Positions 35,753 to 43,376 of a stretch of DNA of 57,463 bases are shown piece by piece. Source of the DNA: Longimicrobiales bacterium (GTDB lineage Bacteria > Gemmatimonadota > Gemmatimonadetes > Longimicrobiales > Gaopeijiaceae); NCBI GenBank assembly GCA_028278645.1, contig JANQDZ010000023.1:1-57463 (forward strand), given 5' to 3'. Positions within the stretch are counted from its first letter, which is position 1, and every line of letters begins with the position of its first letter. The position numbers were made by a program, and so were the translations under genes. The notes under the pieces are model-generated. The model did not search any database and was not told where the DNA came from. It saw nothing but the letters and a program-made list of their open reading frames with translations.

Positions 35753-36358
35753 TTATTGTTCTTCCACTAGGCGATCAACGAGGGCTTCCCATGCTCGGCT
35801 GATGTCGTCTTTCAAGGTTTTTGGGGATTTGACTGTGTAACCCTTCCGCCCGTGACGTCGAAGGAAGCCTTCCTGTTTGAACCATCCAAGGACGAGGTAA
35901 AGCTGGTAACCGGGTATCCTTAAAGAATCTTGGTGCTGTCTGAGGTCGCTCATACCCTCCGCTTTTATGGGGCCTTCGTCGAGAGCTTGGAGCGCCAAGG
36001 CTCGATCTGCGATGGCTTCCAACGCGGCGCGAGGAGCTCGGTGCTCGTACGACCTCTCGTTCGAGGGTGAGCGGCCAATCTTGACTAGGTAGTCTCCCTC
36101 CCTGACGAACGAGGGCAGACCAACGCTGGTGGCCGATCTCCCTGGTTCGTTGGAGCTTCCAGGATCTTGGGTCTCAGATCCGGTCTGTCCCATTTCGGCT
36201 GTTCGGATCGGATCGATCTCGGCCAACTGCTTCGCGACTGAAAGGACCGCCGGGACCTCGTCGAACCGATGCTCCTTCATGGCTTGTTCTACCAACTGCC
36301 GTACGCTTCGCTCAGCCGTTCGGACCGCCTCGATCGCCTCTTCCAGAAGTCTCTCCAT
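35753..36358 (-). CDS. Hypothetical winged-helix protein, first gene of the GHKL module
   Basis: A 201-residue protein. Residues 1-50 form a helical, probably coiled-coil segment (LLEEAIEAVRTAERSVRQLVEQ). The middle is Ser/Gly-rich. The last ~100 residues look like a winged helix with an antirepressor-like wing (LVLGWFKQEGFLRRHGRKGYTVKSP). Its stop is 11 bp from the GTG of the GHKL ATPase, giving a compact three-gene leftward operon with the A/T-rich region upstream as its promoter. It may sense or recruit DNA for the ATPase, which is inference from context. The family is unrecognised. Confidence 0.65.
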   Translation of the reverse strand: MERLLEEAIEAVRTAERSVRQLVEQAMKEHRFDEVPAVLSVAKQLAEIDPIRTAEMGQTGSETQDPGSSNEPGRSATSVGLPSFVREGDYLVKIGRSPSNERSYEHRAPRAALEAIADRALALQALDEGPIKAEGMSDLRQHQDSLRIPGYQLYLVLGWFKQEGFLRRHGRKGYTVKSPKTLKDDISRAWEALVDRLVEEQ

Positions 36359-36700
36359 CGAAACACTTAGGGTTAGAGTCTACATAAATTTTACTTAAAA
36401 TATAGAATATGCAGTTCATGGCAAGAGACGAATGCCGAAAGACTGTGGTCGTTGGCTCGGCCTTCCTTCTGTTTGGGGAAGAGAAACCCTCCGAACCTGG
36501 ATTGTGGGGCCTTCTCCGTCCTAGGAATGTTTGGTCTTATAGCGATCCCGGTCTCGTTCACAGGGAGGCCACTGCCGGGCCCAGGAACTCACAGGGCTCC
36601 ATCAGCCCTCCCAACAGGTGCCCGGGAGATATTCCTTCGTGGATGAGGGCAACGCATGACACATGCGACGTGACCTACCTCGCCATGCGTGGGGAGTTTA
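36359..36700. other. Non-coding region with A/T-rich promoter zone of the GHKL operon
   Basis: Bases 36381-36410 are about 90 percent A+T in a G+C-rich sequence and lie 23-52 bases upstream of the first GHKL-module gene. This is the likely promoter, although no single -35/-10 pair is convincing. Nothing was recognised in 36413-36700. Confidence 0.5.
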
Positions 36701-37645
36701 TTAGATCTTGGTGACCTTCTTGAGGATGGGACCTAGGGCACCAACCAAGCGGTCCATATTTTGGATGGATTGTTCCTGGATCTCAGGCCACTCCTCCGGC
36801 GGGGCCATAAGCCCACCACACGCGAACTCGGCCCTGACGCGACACGCTCTTCTTCCCTCAATCAGTTGCCAGTCAAGTGGGCCGCCGAATGTCTTCTCAG
36901 CTTTCAAACGGTCTTCACGCATGGCTTCGAGAATTCGTTCATTCTCGGCTGCGTCACCGGTATCGATATAGAGCTCCACTCCAGCTCTTGCTTTCTTCCA
37001 GATTAGATACACCCAGCTCACCCCCCCCCGCCCAGCACCCGACCCGAGCCAGCTATCCCTCGTAGGGGCCCTGTTTGCATGATGAAGGATGCCCATGGCC
37101 TTGGCGCGGTCAAGTAAACCTTCCCAGTACCGAAGACGGAGGAGGTGACGCTCAGCTAGTTCCTTCTTCTCTTGTCCGATAGCCTTTGCCTCTTCGGAGG
37201 GACCGGCGAGGACAGTGAACAGGGGAGCCGCGGCCGAATTGCCTATTTGGATTGCTTCGAGCCGAACGAGGAAGAAAGCCCTGTCTACAGGGGTGGACTC
37301 ATTCAACCAACTGATCGCCGTGACATGTTCCGGGCGGCCGTCCGTGACTATCCATATGGCGAACGTTGCTTCGAGGTTGGAAAAGTAGGTTACCAGCTTC
37401 CCCAGGTGGTCGTGGTTTGAGGGTTCTAGCTGGTTTTCGATGATGACCGGTTCCCCGGATTCCGTCTCTGCCACGAGGTCGACACGGAAAGATCCGACGC
37501 TCTTCTCGCGGTCGACTGGCTGAAGTGGGATTCCGACTGCCTCTGCCAAGGTTTCGAGATTCTCCTCCAGCCATACCGTGAATCCCCGCTCTTCATGGGC
37601 CCAGAGCTTGCGGACAGGCACCTTCTCGATTCGGCCGATTTCCAT
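36701..37645 (-). CDS. DUF4268-type PD-(D/E)XK nuclease-like protein with a coding G9 tract
   Basis: A 314-residue cytoplasmic protein, ATG 37645 behind GGGAGAGA. The N-terminal part is a restriction-endonuclease-like fold: V55-D56-LVAE, then VIIE70-N-Q72 (D … ExQ, the Lys of the usual ExK replaced by Gln as in some active members), then a helix with Tyr. The C-terminal half (WVYLIWKKARAGVELYIDTGD, FGGPLDWQ, RRACRV) matches DUF4268 as I remember it. Such proteins are common in defence islands. A run of nine C on the + strand (37021-37029, nine G in the coding sense) lies between the two domains at about residue 206. Slippage there would cut off the C-terminal domain. Confidence 0.72.
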   Translation of the reverse strand: MEIGRIEKVPVRKLWAHEERGFTVWLEENLETLAEAVGIPLQPVDREKSVGSFRVDLVAETESGEPVIIENQLEPSNHDHLGKLVTYFSNLEATFAIWIVTDGRPEHVTAISWLNESTPVDRAFFLVRLEAIQIGNSAAAPLFTVLAGPSEEAKAIGQEKKELAERHLLRLRYWEGLLDRAKAMGILHHANRAPTRDSWLGSGAGRGGVSWVYLIWKKARAGVELYIDTGDAAENERILEAMREDRLKAEKTFGGPLDWQLIEGRRACRVRAEFACGGLMAPPEEWPEIQEQSIQNMDRLVGALGPILKKVTKI

Positions 37646-38007
37646 AGTCTCTCCCTTCGCGCCTTGCCGGTGAGGCTTCGGGCCGGAAATGCTACTAATG
37701 GCTGTCTAAAGAAAGGTCGCCTCTGAAGCTACAAGGGTAAGAGCAATCATGGACAGTGAGGTGAAAGTCCGGGGGGAGGTCAGGCCCGTCCCGCACTCCT
37801 CGGTGTCGTATGAGCGGCTGGGTTCCACCCCCCCTGCCACCGTGGCCCAAGAGGCCTTTTTCTATGGGATCTGACAGCGCACATGTCGTGCTGGGCTCCG
37901 GCGGGGTTGGCCCGGGATTTCAGGGTCAGATGTGCCGTTCCGACGGGCCTCGGACCTTAACACTTTTAAACACCCTTTATTGCGTTCTCGGCCCGCAGCA
38001 GAGCCCG
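37646..38007. other. Non-coding stretch, nothing recognised
   Basis: No believable frame, repeat or hairpin with a T-tail was seen. It includes the upstream region of the DUF4268-type gene. Confidence 0.45.
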
Positions 38008-38721
38008 TTATAAAGCCTCTATCACCCGCCTTAGCGCTTCCACGGAAAGAGGCGGATCGCGCCGGTGCAGCATGGCATGACAGTTTGGGCATACGGGAAC
38101 TAGGTCGGTGATGGGGTCGACCTGGTACCCGGCGCCGGTCCGATTCAGAGGTACGATGTGGTGGACATGGATGAACCCCTCGCCTATGTCCCCGTAGACC
38201 TCCTCGAACTGGAGGTCACAAGCCTTGCATGCCATCCCGTGATGGGCGATGCAGGCCTTTCGGGCTGCGGGATTGCGTTCGTAGGCGTTCACAAAAACCC
38301 GTCTGGACGCACCTTCCCAATACAGATCAGGGATCGGGATCTCGCCGGGCGCCTCTTGCACTAGTGCGGAGACTCGCCGCCGGTGTAGGGAATGCCCTCC
38401 GCTACAGCGCTCCACTTCATACCAGACCGGAGGAAGTGGGGGGTCCACCAGCACACACCCGCGTTTGATGTCGCACCGGATGTGTTTGAGATCCTGGTAG
38501 GTACTTGTTCCGCGTAGGCTGGCTGCCAGCTCGCGGATCGGAGCGTCCGGGTTGAACAGCCGTCGTTCGTACTCTTCGAACGGCAGGATACCCCGAGGAG
38601 CACGACGAAGCACTTCGAACGCGACGTACCCCCAAGTGTTTGGTCGTCGCGGGTTCTCTTCAAGCCAATGAGGCGCTACGGATAGCTGGCGCCCTTTCAA
38701 GTCCTTTCCCCGTCGTGCCAT
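38008..38721 (-). CDS. HNH endonuclease
   Basis: A 237-residue protein starting at ATG 38721 with GGAG 8 bases upstream (a GTG 15 bases earlier is in frame but sits on the ribosome site). The C-terminal HNH nuclease is clear: KACIAHHGMACKACDLQFEEVYG, then HVHHIVPL, then DLVPVCPNCHAMLHRR, with the paired Cys that hold structural zinc. This form is common in McrA-like and other restriction HNH enzymes. The N-terminal ~120 residues (NPRRPNTWGYVAFEVLRRAP) may recognise DNA. It may cut modified or foreign DNA. It lies beside the IS21 element, which is inserted just upstream and could separate it from a former promoter. Confidence 0.83.
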   Translation of the reverse strand: MARRGKDLKGRQLSVAPHWLEENPRRPNTWGYVAFEVLRRAPRGILPFEEYERRLFNPDAPIRELAASLRGTSTYQDLKHIRCDIKRGCVLVDPPLPPVWYEVERCSGGHSLHRRRVSALVQEAPGEIPIPDLYWEGASRRVFVNAYERNPAARKACIAHHGMACKACDLQFEEVYGDIGEGFIHVHHIVPLNRTGAGYQVDPITDLVPVCPNCHAMLHRRDPPLSVEALRRVIEAL

Positions 38722-38770
38722 GTCTGCGCTCCGCACCTGGTGTAGGAGATCACCCTAAAGTACCGACCTG

Positions 38771-38790
38771 GGGACATCCAGATTTACGCA
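38771..38790 (+). repeat. Left terminal inverted repeat of the IS21 element
   Basis: GGGACATCCAGATTTACGCA, matching the complement of 40909-40928 at 19 of 20 positions. Confidence 0.88.
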
Positions 38791-38857
38791 CCTGCCATTG
38801 ACGGAGGTGCCGTGTTGAGCGGCACACTCTGCGTCGGTCCTCGACGCGGAGAAGGCG

Positions 38858-40111
38858 ATGGCAAAGCTCACGAAGGAGCAGATCATGGTGAGTGAGCAGA
38901 TGGTGCAGAAGGATGTGTCGATTCGGCAGGTGGCCCGGCAACTTGGCGTGACGGAAGGAGCGCTTCGATATCACTTCCGGAAGCGGGCCGAAGGTCGAGA
39001 CGGAGAGGACGGCCGGAGGGACCAACCGACGGCCGTGGACGGCTATGAAGAGGCCGTAGAAGCGATTCTGGAGCGCTTGGAGTGCCGGCGGGTGACCGGG
39101 GAGGGACGACCGGTCCAGGCCCGGACGGTCTACGAGCTTCTGGGCCGAGATTATGGCTATTCGGGGAGCTACCGGGGTGTCGTACGACATCTGAGGCGAC
39201 GCTACGGCGTTCCACCTGTTCGGGCCTATCGGCGTGTGGAGACACCTCCTGGGGTCCAAGCCCAGCACGACTGGTTTGAGGCCCATACCCGGATCCGGGG
39301 CCAGGAGACGGATGTTCAAGCACTGGTGGGAACGTTGTCCCACAGCCGGGGCCGGTTCTGCTGGGTCAGCCGTAACGCGACGCAGTTGGCCTGGCACGCA
39401 GGGCATCTGGCGCTCTTCGAGCGGTATGGGGGCGTTCCCCTCTGGGTCCGGATCGACAACCTGAAGACCGGAGTGGCTTCCGGGGCGGGGTCCACGGCGG
39501 TGCTGAACCGAAGCTACGAAGCGTTCGCTCGAGGGTGTGGGTTCGAGATCGATCCGTGCCGGCCGGGTACCGGCTCGGACAAGGGCAAGGCGGAGCGAAG
39601 TGTCCGCACCTTCCGACAAGCCTTTGGCGAGGTGTTTCGTCAGGACTGGGTGAGTTGGGAGGCTCTGCAGACGGGTCTGGACCAACGAGCCTGGTCGTTG
39701 ATGGATCGGCTCATGTGTCCGGTGACAGGGACCTCGGTGCGGGAAGCCTTCGAGGCCGAGGGGTTGGTGCTTCAGCCGCTACCCACCATGGCGGAACCGT
39801 TCGATGTGGTGGTGTCGAGGAAGGTGAGCCGTGACTGCTTGGTCTCGTTCGAAGGGCGCCGTTACAGCGTGCCCTTTCTCTGGGTAGGCCGGCAGGTGGA
39901 GGTCCTTGGAACCCTGAAGCACGTGGTCATCCAGGCCGGGGGCCAGGAAGTTGCCCGACACCCGCGGGGTAGCCGCGAGCTTCTGATCCTGGATCCAGAC
40001 CACGATGAGGGTGAGTCCACTGACCAGGTCATTCGGCCCACACCGATGGGTCACCGAGCTCGGCTTCAGATGGCCGGTCTGAGCGGACCCTCGAGAAGTG
40101 CCAGGTGCTGA
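38858..40111 (+). CDS. istA: IS21-family transposase IstA
   Basis: A 417-residue DDE transposase. The N-terminal helix-turn-helix (VSIRQVARQLGVTEGALRYHFRKR) binds the ends. The catalytic core has Asp in QAQHDWFEAH, Asp in RIDNLKTG and Glu in GKAERSVRTF. A C-terminal beta-barrel (DCLVSFEGRRYSVPFLWVGRQVEV) follows. The start ATG 38858 has GGAGAAGG upstream. It overlaps istB by 7 bases. The frame is intact, so the element could be active. Confidence 0.92.
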   Translation: MAKLTKEQIMVSEQMVQKDVSIRQVARQLGVTEGALRYHFRKRAEGRDGEDGRRDQPTAVDGYEEAVEAILERLECRRVTGEGRPVQARTVYELLGRDYGYSGSYRGVVRHLRRRYGVPPVRAYRRVETPPGVQAQHDWFEAHTRIRGQETDVQALVGTLSHSRGRFCWVSRNATQLAWHAGHLALFERYGGVPLWVRIDNLKTGVASGAGSTAVLNRSYEAFARGCGFEIDPCRPGTGSDKGKAERSVRTFRQAFGEVFRQDWVSWEALQTGLDQRAWSLMDRLMCPVTGTSVREAFEAEGLVLQPLPTMAEPFDVVVSRKVSRDCLVSFEGRRYSVPFLWVGRQVEVLGTLKHVVIQAGGQEVARHPRGSRELLILDPDHDEGESTDQVIRPTPMGHRARLQMAGLSGPSRSARC

Positions 40112-40890
40112 AGCTGGTGCATCTGGCAGAGTGTCTGCCTGAACTGGTGGAAGAAGGGGCCCGGGACGACGTGACGCCCATCCGGTTTCTGGATCTGGTG
40201 TTGGAGCGGGAGATCGAACGGAAGACGGAGCGCAGGATCGCCACCTCGCTCAAATTGAGCGGACTGCCGGTGGGTAAGACACTGGACAACTTCGACTGGA
40301 CGTTCCAGCCCCGTGTGGACCGATCGAAGCTGGAAGGGCTGGCCACCTGCCAGTTCCTCAGGGACCGGGACAACGTACTCTTCCTCGGTCCGCCAGGCGT
40401 GGGAAAGAGCCACCTGGCGGTGGCCCTGGGCGTACGGGCTATCAAAAATGGCTTCAGCACCACCCACTTCATCCTGGACGACCTGATGCATCAGCTCAAG
40501 GCGGATGCGGCCGTACCTCCAGCTCGTCTGAAGGCGAAGCGGTACCTGAACAGCGGGCTACTGATCATCGATGAGGTGGGGTTTCGGCCCCTGGACCGGC
40601 TCGAGGCGAACCTGTTCTTCCGGCTCGTGAGCGCTCGGTACGAGAAGGGGTCCATCATCCTGACCTCGAACAAGCATGTCCGGGACTGGCCGGAGATCTT
40701 TGCCAGCGACGAGGTTCTGACGACGGCCATCCTGGACCGGCTACTCCACCACGTTCACATCATCCACATCGATGGCCGGAGCTACCGTCTCCGGGAACTC
40801 GACGGCCTCCTGCAGCCGCAGCCGGCCCCTTCCTCACCCCAAGCGAAAAAAGGAGAGAAACCTACTCAGATGCAAACGGCGAGTGCGTAA
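40105..40890 (+). CDS. istB: IS21-family helper ATPase IstB
   Basis: A 261-residue AAA+ ATPase that controls target choice for IstA. Walker A GPPGVGKSH, Walker B LLIIDEVGFRPL and a sensor-like SIILTSNKHV segment are intact. The start is GTG 40105 inside the end of istA, so it is translationally coupled. The C-terminal tail is Pro/Lys-rich. Confidence 0.92.
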   Translation: MLKLVHLAECLPELVEEGARDDVTPIRFLDLVLEREIERKTERRIATSLKLSGLPVGKTLDNFDWTFQPRVDRSKLEGLATCQFLRDRDNVLFLGPPGVGKSHLAVALGVRAIKNGFSTTHFILDDLMHQLKADAAVPPARLKAKRYLNSGLLIIDEVGFRPLDRLEANLFFRLVSARYEKGSIILTSNKHVRDWPEIFASDEVLTTAILDRLLHHVHIIHIDGRSYRLRELDGLLQPQPAPSSPQAKKGEKPTQMQTASA

Positions 40891-40928
40891 AAGTGGGTGT
40901 CCCCAGACTGCGTAAATCTGGGTGTCCC
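40884..40928 (-). repeat. Right end of the IS21 element with two repeat copies
   Basis: The outer copy at 40909-40928 is the terminal inverted repeat. The inner copy at 40884-40903 has the same TGCGTAA … GTGGGTGTCCC frame with three differences. Paired end copies are normal in IS21. Confidence 0.8.
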
Positions 40929-41291
40929 TTTACAACTGGCTTCAGAACTCTGAATCCTACTGCCCACAGGCCCTTCCCGGACCTTTTCGGCCGTTCCTGA
41001 GATCTTCCAGTCCCAACACCTCTTCCAACATGGGCCCCAAAGCCCTTTTTCTCACGGGAATTCGCAACGCATTACTGAAGCGTTCCCTCCTCCTGATTTG
41101 CAGTGTAGCTCCGAACCCGGGCCAGGTTGGGAAGGGGCAATACAGGAAGGAGAGCTAGCCGGTCAGCGGTCAGGGCCCAGACCAGAGTCTCATCCGAGGT
41201 CAGAAAGTTCAATGCGGATTCTAGAGCGGCAAACGCCGACAGAAGAGGACGCGTGTTAGGTGCGATAAACCCAACGGCAAGCCATCTCTTC
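40929..41291. other. Non-coding stretch right of the IS21 element
   Basis: No supported gene. The short rightward frame at 41127 has no ribosome site and runs against the end of the RES-domain gene. Confidence 0.45.
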
Positions 41292-42386
41292 TCAGACAGG
41301 TTCGTGGGGCATCTCGAGTATGTGGGCTTCAACCAGCGCGAAATCGGTATGTGGATACTCTACCCTATGACCCCCGAAGGGATCAATCACACCCTGTCGT
41401 CCTCTTACCAATGGGTGCCCCCTGTTCAAACCCGGACCGAGAACCCTCACCATCGACCAAGGAAGGGGGGCTGAGAGCCGAAATAGACTGGACAGCTTCG
41501 GGCAGTAGCCTAAGGCGTGCCCTGGGTCCGATGGAAACACAAAGTTAGTTGTGAGGAGATCAGCTCCATGGAAGGTGACTCGGCTGGAGAAGTACCTGAT
41601 TCCATCGAACTCCCGCGTTTCCACCAAATAGGCTGTTAAGAGTTGGGGGATAACATACTCCTCCACGAATGATCCGTCTGGATGGGTTCGTACAAATGAA
41701 CAAGCTGCGAGGAGCGGCCAGAGTGACGCGTGAGCAATAGCCAGATCAACCAGGGGACATTTCTTGCTTCCGTGGGCATTGATCAATGCGGCCATGAGCG
41801 CGGGGCGATGGCCAAGGTCCAGCAGGACCACAGCAGTGTCCGGTGCTAGTTTTAGAGACGACACCCAAAAGTCATCAAGTTCGGCCCGACCGAGCTCCTC
41901 CCAGCATGTATAGATCGACGAGCTGAGATAGAGCATTGGGACTCCTGGCATGCTGTATCTTTGGGGACCGACTCGATGTCGCATATCATAGGGGATATGG
42001 AAGACCTGGGATCGATCCAAGCCAGCATTCATAGAAGCCCTCCTTACCCGAAATAGCGGCCCGATTCCATCCTGATCCACAGGTTTTGACTTGAGTACGT
42101 TGAGGTGCTGATTAGCTGAGGCCATTGCACTATGCATAGCGTCCCGGGCAGTTCCCGGTTGCCCGGCCAGCGCCGCGGAATGCGCGGCGAGGAGGTGATG
42201 CCCTAGATCCCGGATGGCGGGGAGGTGGGACTTGAGGGTTGTAGAAGCGTAGTCCTGAGCGGTGAGCGATGCGACGGCTTCGCAATAGAGATTAGTTGCT
42301 GAAAGAAGGGATTCACCAAAGGGTATCCCTGTTCCGGCCCTGGGGAGGTCACAGAGTTCGTCATTTAGTAGGGTGATAGCGTCCAT
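41292..42386 (-). CDS. RES-domain protein (ADP-ribosyltransferase-like fold)
   Basis: A 364-residue protein. Residues about 120-330 match the RES domain as I recall it: LFRVRRA, FHIPYDMRHRVGPQRYSMPGVPMLYLSSSIYTCWEELG (the Arg, then the Tyr-Ser and Glu in the expected order), with a late SS/HGADLLTTNFVFP segment. RES toxins are ADP-ribosyltransferase-like enzymes that destroy NAD+ and normally pair with a Xre-type antitoxin. Here the domain carries an extra ~115-residue helical N-terminus (heptad-like Ala/Leu pattern), and no antitoxin gene is adjacent. It may be an abortive-infection effector. The ATG at 42386 has only a weak ribosome site. Confidence 0.68.
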   Translation of the reverse strand: MDAITLLNDELCDLPRAGTGIPFGESLLSATNLYCEAVASLTAQDYASTTLKSHLPAIRDLGHHLLAAHSAALAGQPGTARDAMHSAMASANQHLNVLKSKPVDQDGIGPLFRVRRASMNAGLDRSQVFHIPYDMRHRVGPQRYSMPGVPMLYLSSSIYTCWEELGRAELDDFWVSSLKLAPDTAVVLLDLGHRPALMAALINAHGSKKCPLVDLAIAHASLWPLLAACSFVRTHPDGSFVEEYVIPQLLTAYLVETREFDGIRYFSSRVTFHGADLLTTNFVFPSDPGHALGYCPKLSSLFRLSAPLPWSMVRVLGPGLNRGHPLVRGRQGVIDPFGGHRVEYPHTDFALVEAHILEMPHEPV

Positions 42387-43010
42387 GAAGAGAGATTCCC
42401 AAAGTCAGGTTGGAACTCTTTAGAAGCGTCGTACGGTCACCAAAGAGTTGCATTGGACCCTTGGGAGCCTAACCCTCGACGCAATCTCCGGGCAAATCGC
42501 CGCCTATCTTGACCCGGAGACGGAGGGACTTACTTGTGGGCCAAGGACAGCTGCTCGGGCCTTGACTGTTTTCCCCCGGTGATCCCGCATTCAGGGTAAG
42601 CCCTTCCTGGCTATTCCCATTTTCCCTCATCTCTCCCGGCGGCCCCAATATCCTCGCTGTCCACGTTCAGAGGGGACGCCAAGGTGAGGAATCAGCCGGG
42701 AAGGCGCTGCACCATCAGTTCAGGGCAGATCCTCTCCGGCTCTCAGATCGAAACGCAAAGGGTGCAATTCTCATCCGCCACCTTTGTGCATTTTTGCGCT
42801 GCCGCTAAGGGAAACATCGAAAAAAGGTCAGCCAGTCAGGTCTTTGAATGCCCAGAGGGCGTCCCCCGTTGGAGTCACGGAGGCCACCGAACCTCCCCCT
42901 TCTCGCTGTTACTGAACCACACACGTCGGTTCAAGAGAGGGTCAAGGTCGACGACAGGCCCGAGCCTGATCTTCATGAAGCTTGACCCTGGGGAACAAGA
43001 GTTGCATATT
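42387..43010. other. Non-coding stretch between the RES gene and the hig locus
   Basis: No convincing frame. A 12-base direct repeat GGGAACAAGAGT begins at 42991 and recurs at 43021, straddling the hig operator region. Confidence 0.45.
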
Positions 43011-43052
43011 TTCCCAGTATGGGAACAAGAGTAATGGTTACCAGATTGGTAA
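43011..43052 (+). promoter_or_regulatory. Two 15-bp inverted repeats, likely hig operators
   Basis: TTCCCA-GTA-TGGGAA (43011-43025) and TTACCA-GAT-TGGTAA (43038-43052) are both perfect 6-3-6 palindromes with centres 27 bp apart. They lie 21-63 bp upstream of the higB start, where HigA-type Xre repressors bind. A GGGAACAAGAGT repeat overlaps the first site. Confidence 0.65.
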
Positions 43053-43073
43053 GATAGAATCCGAGGGCCAATC

Positions 43074-43364
43074 ATGCGCGTGGTGGGCCGACAGCTCCTA
43101 GAGGACTTCAAACGGCAGCATGCCGATGCGAGGGGCTCGGTAGATGCCTGGTTGGCGGAAGCTAAGGAGGCGACGTGGGAAACCCCCCACCATGTGAAGG
43201 AACGCTATGCGAGCGCGAGCATTCTCAGGAATGGGGTGGTGGTCTTTAACATTCGGGGTAACCGGTATCGCCTTGCCGTCCGAATCGCGTATCAGACCCA
43301 GATTGTGAAGGTGTTGGCGGTTGGAACACACAAGGAGTACGACTCCTGGACGTTCGACAGCTGA
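43074..43364 (+). CDS. higB: HigB-type toxin (mRNA interferase)
   Basis: A 96-residue RelE/HigB-fold toxin expected to cut mRNA on the ribosome. It follows the HigB_toxin pattern: DFKRQHADARGSVDAWLAEAKEATW, then VKERYASASILRNGVVVFNIRGNRYRLAVRIAY, then VLAVGTHKEYDSW (the final THxEYD is diagnostic). ATG 43074 has GAGGG upstream. The antitoxin gene follows 12 bp later, the typical toxin-first order of hig loci. Confidence 0.88.
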   Translation: MRVVGRQLLEDFKRQHADARGSVDAWLAEAKEATWETPHHVKERYASASILRNGVVVFNIRGNRYRLAVRIAYQTQIVKVLAVGTHKEYDSWTFDS

Positions 43365-43376
43365 GTAGGGGGTAGC

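Larger units (their letters stand above)
38771..40928 (+). mobile_element. Complete IS21-family insertion sequence
   Basis: The element is bounded by 20-bp inverted repeats at 38771-38790 and 40909-40928 (19 of 20 match, GGGACAYCCAGATTTACGCA). It holds istA and istB in the normal overlapping order. A further copy of the end repeat lies just inside the right end (40884-40903), as usual for IS21 elements, whose transposase binds several end sites. No target duplication is obvious, so the outer bases may extend a few nucleotides beyond the repeats. Confidence 0.88.

Noticed and set aside
28552-36358. BREX, DISARM or Dnd system
   Set aside because: There is a PglX-like methyltransferase layout, but no PglZ phosphatase, BrxC/L ATPase, SNF2 helicase, phospholipase D or sulfur-modification genes were found.
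38722-38770. Target-site duplication of the IS21 element
   Set aside because: The bases flanking 38771 and 40928 do not form a convincing 4-8 bp direct repeat, so none is claimed.
42684-43034. Rightward 116-codon frame between the RES gene and the hig locus
   Set aside because: It runs through the hig operators, has no ribosome site, and its composition is unlike neighbouring genes.
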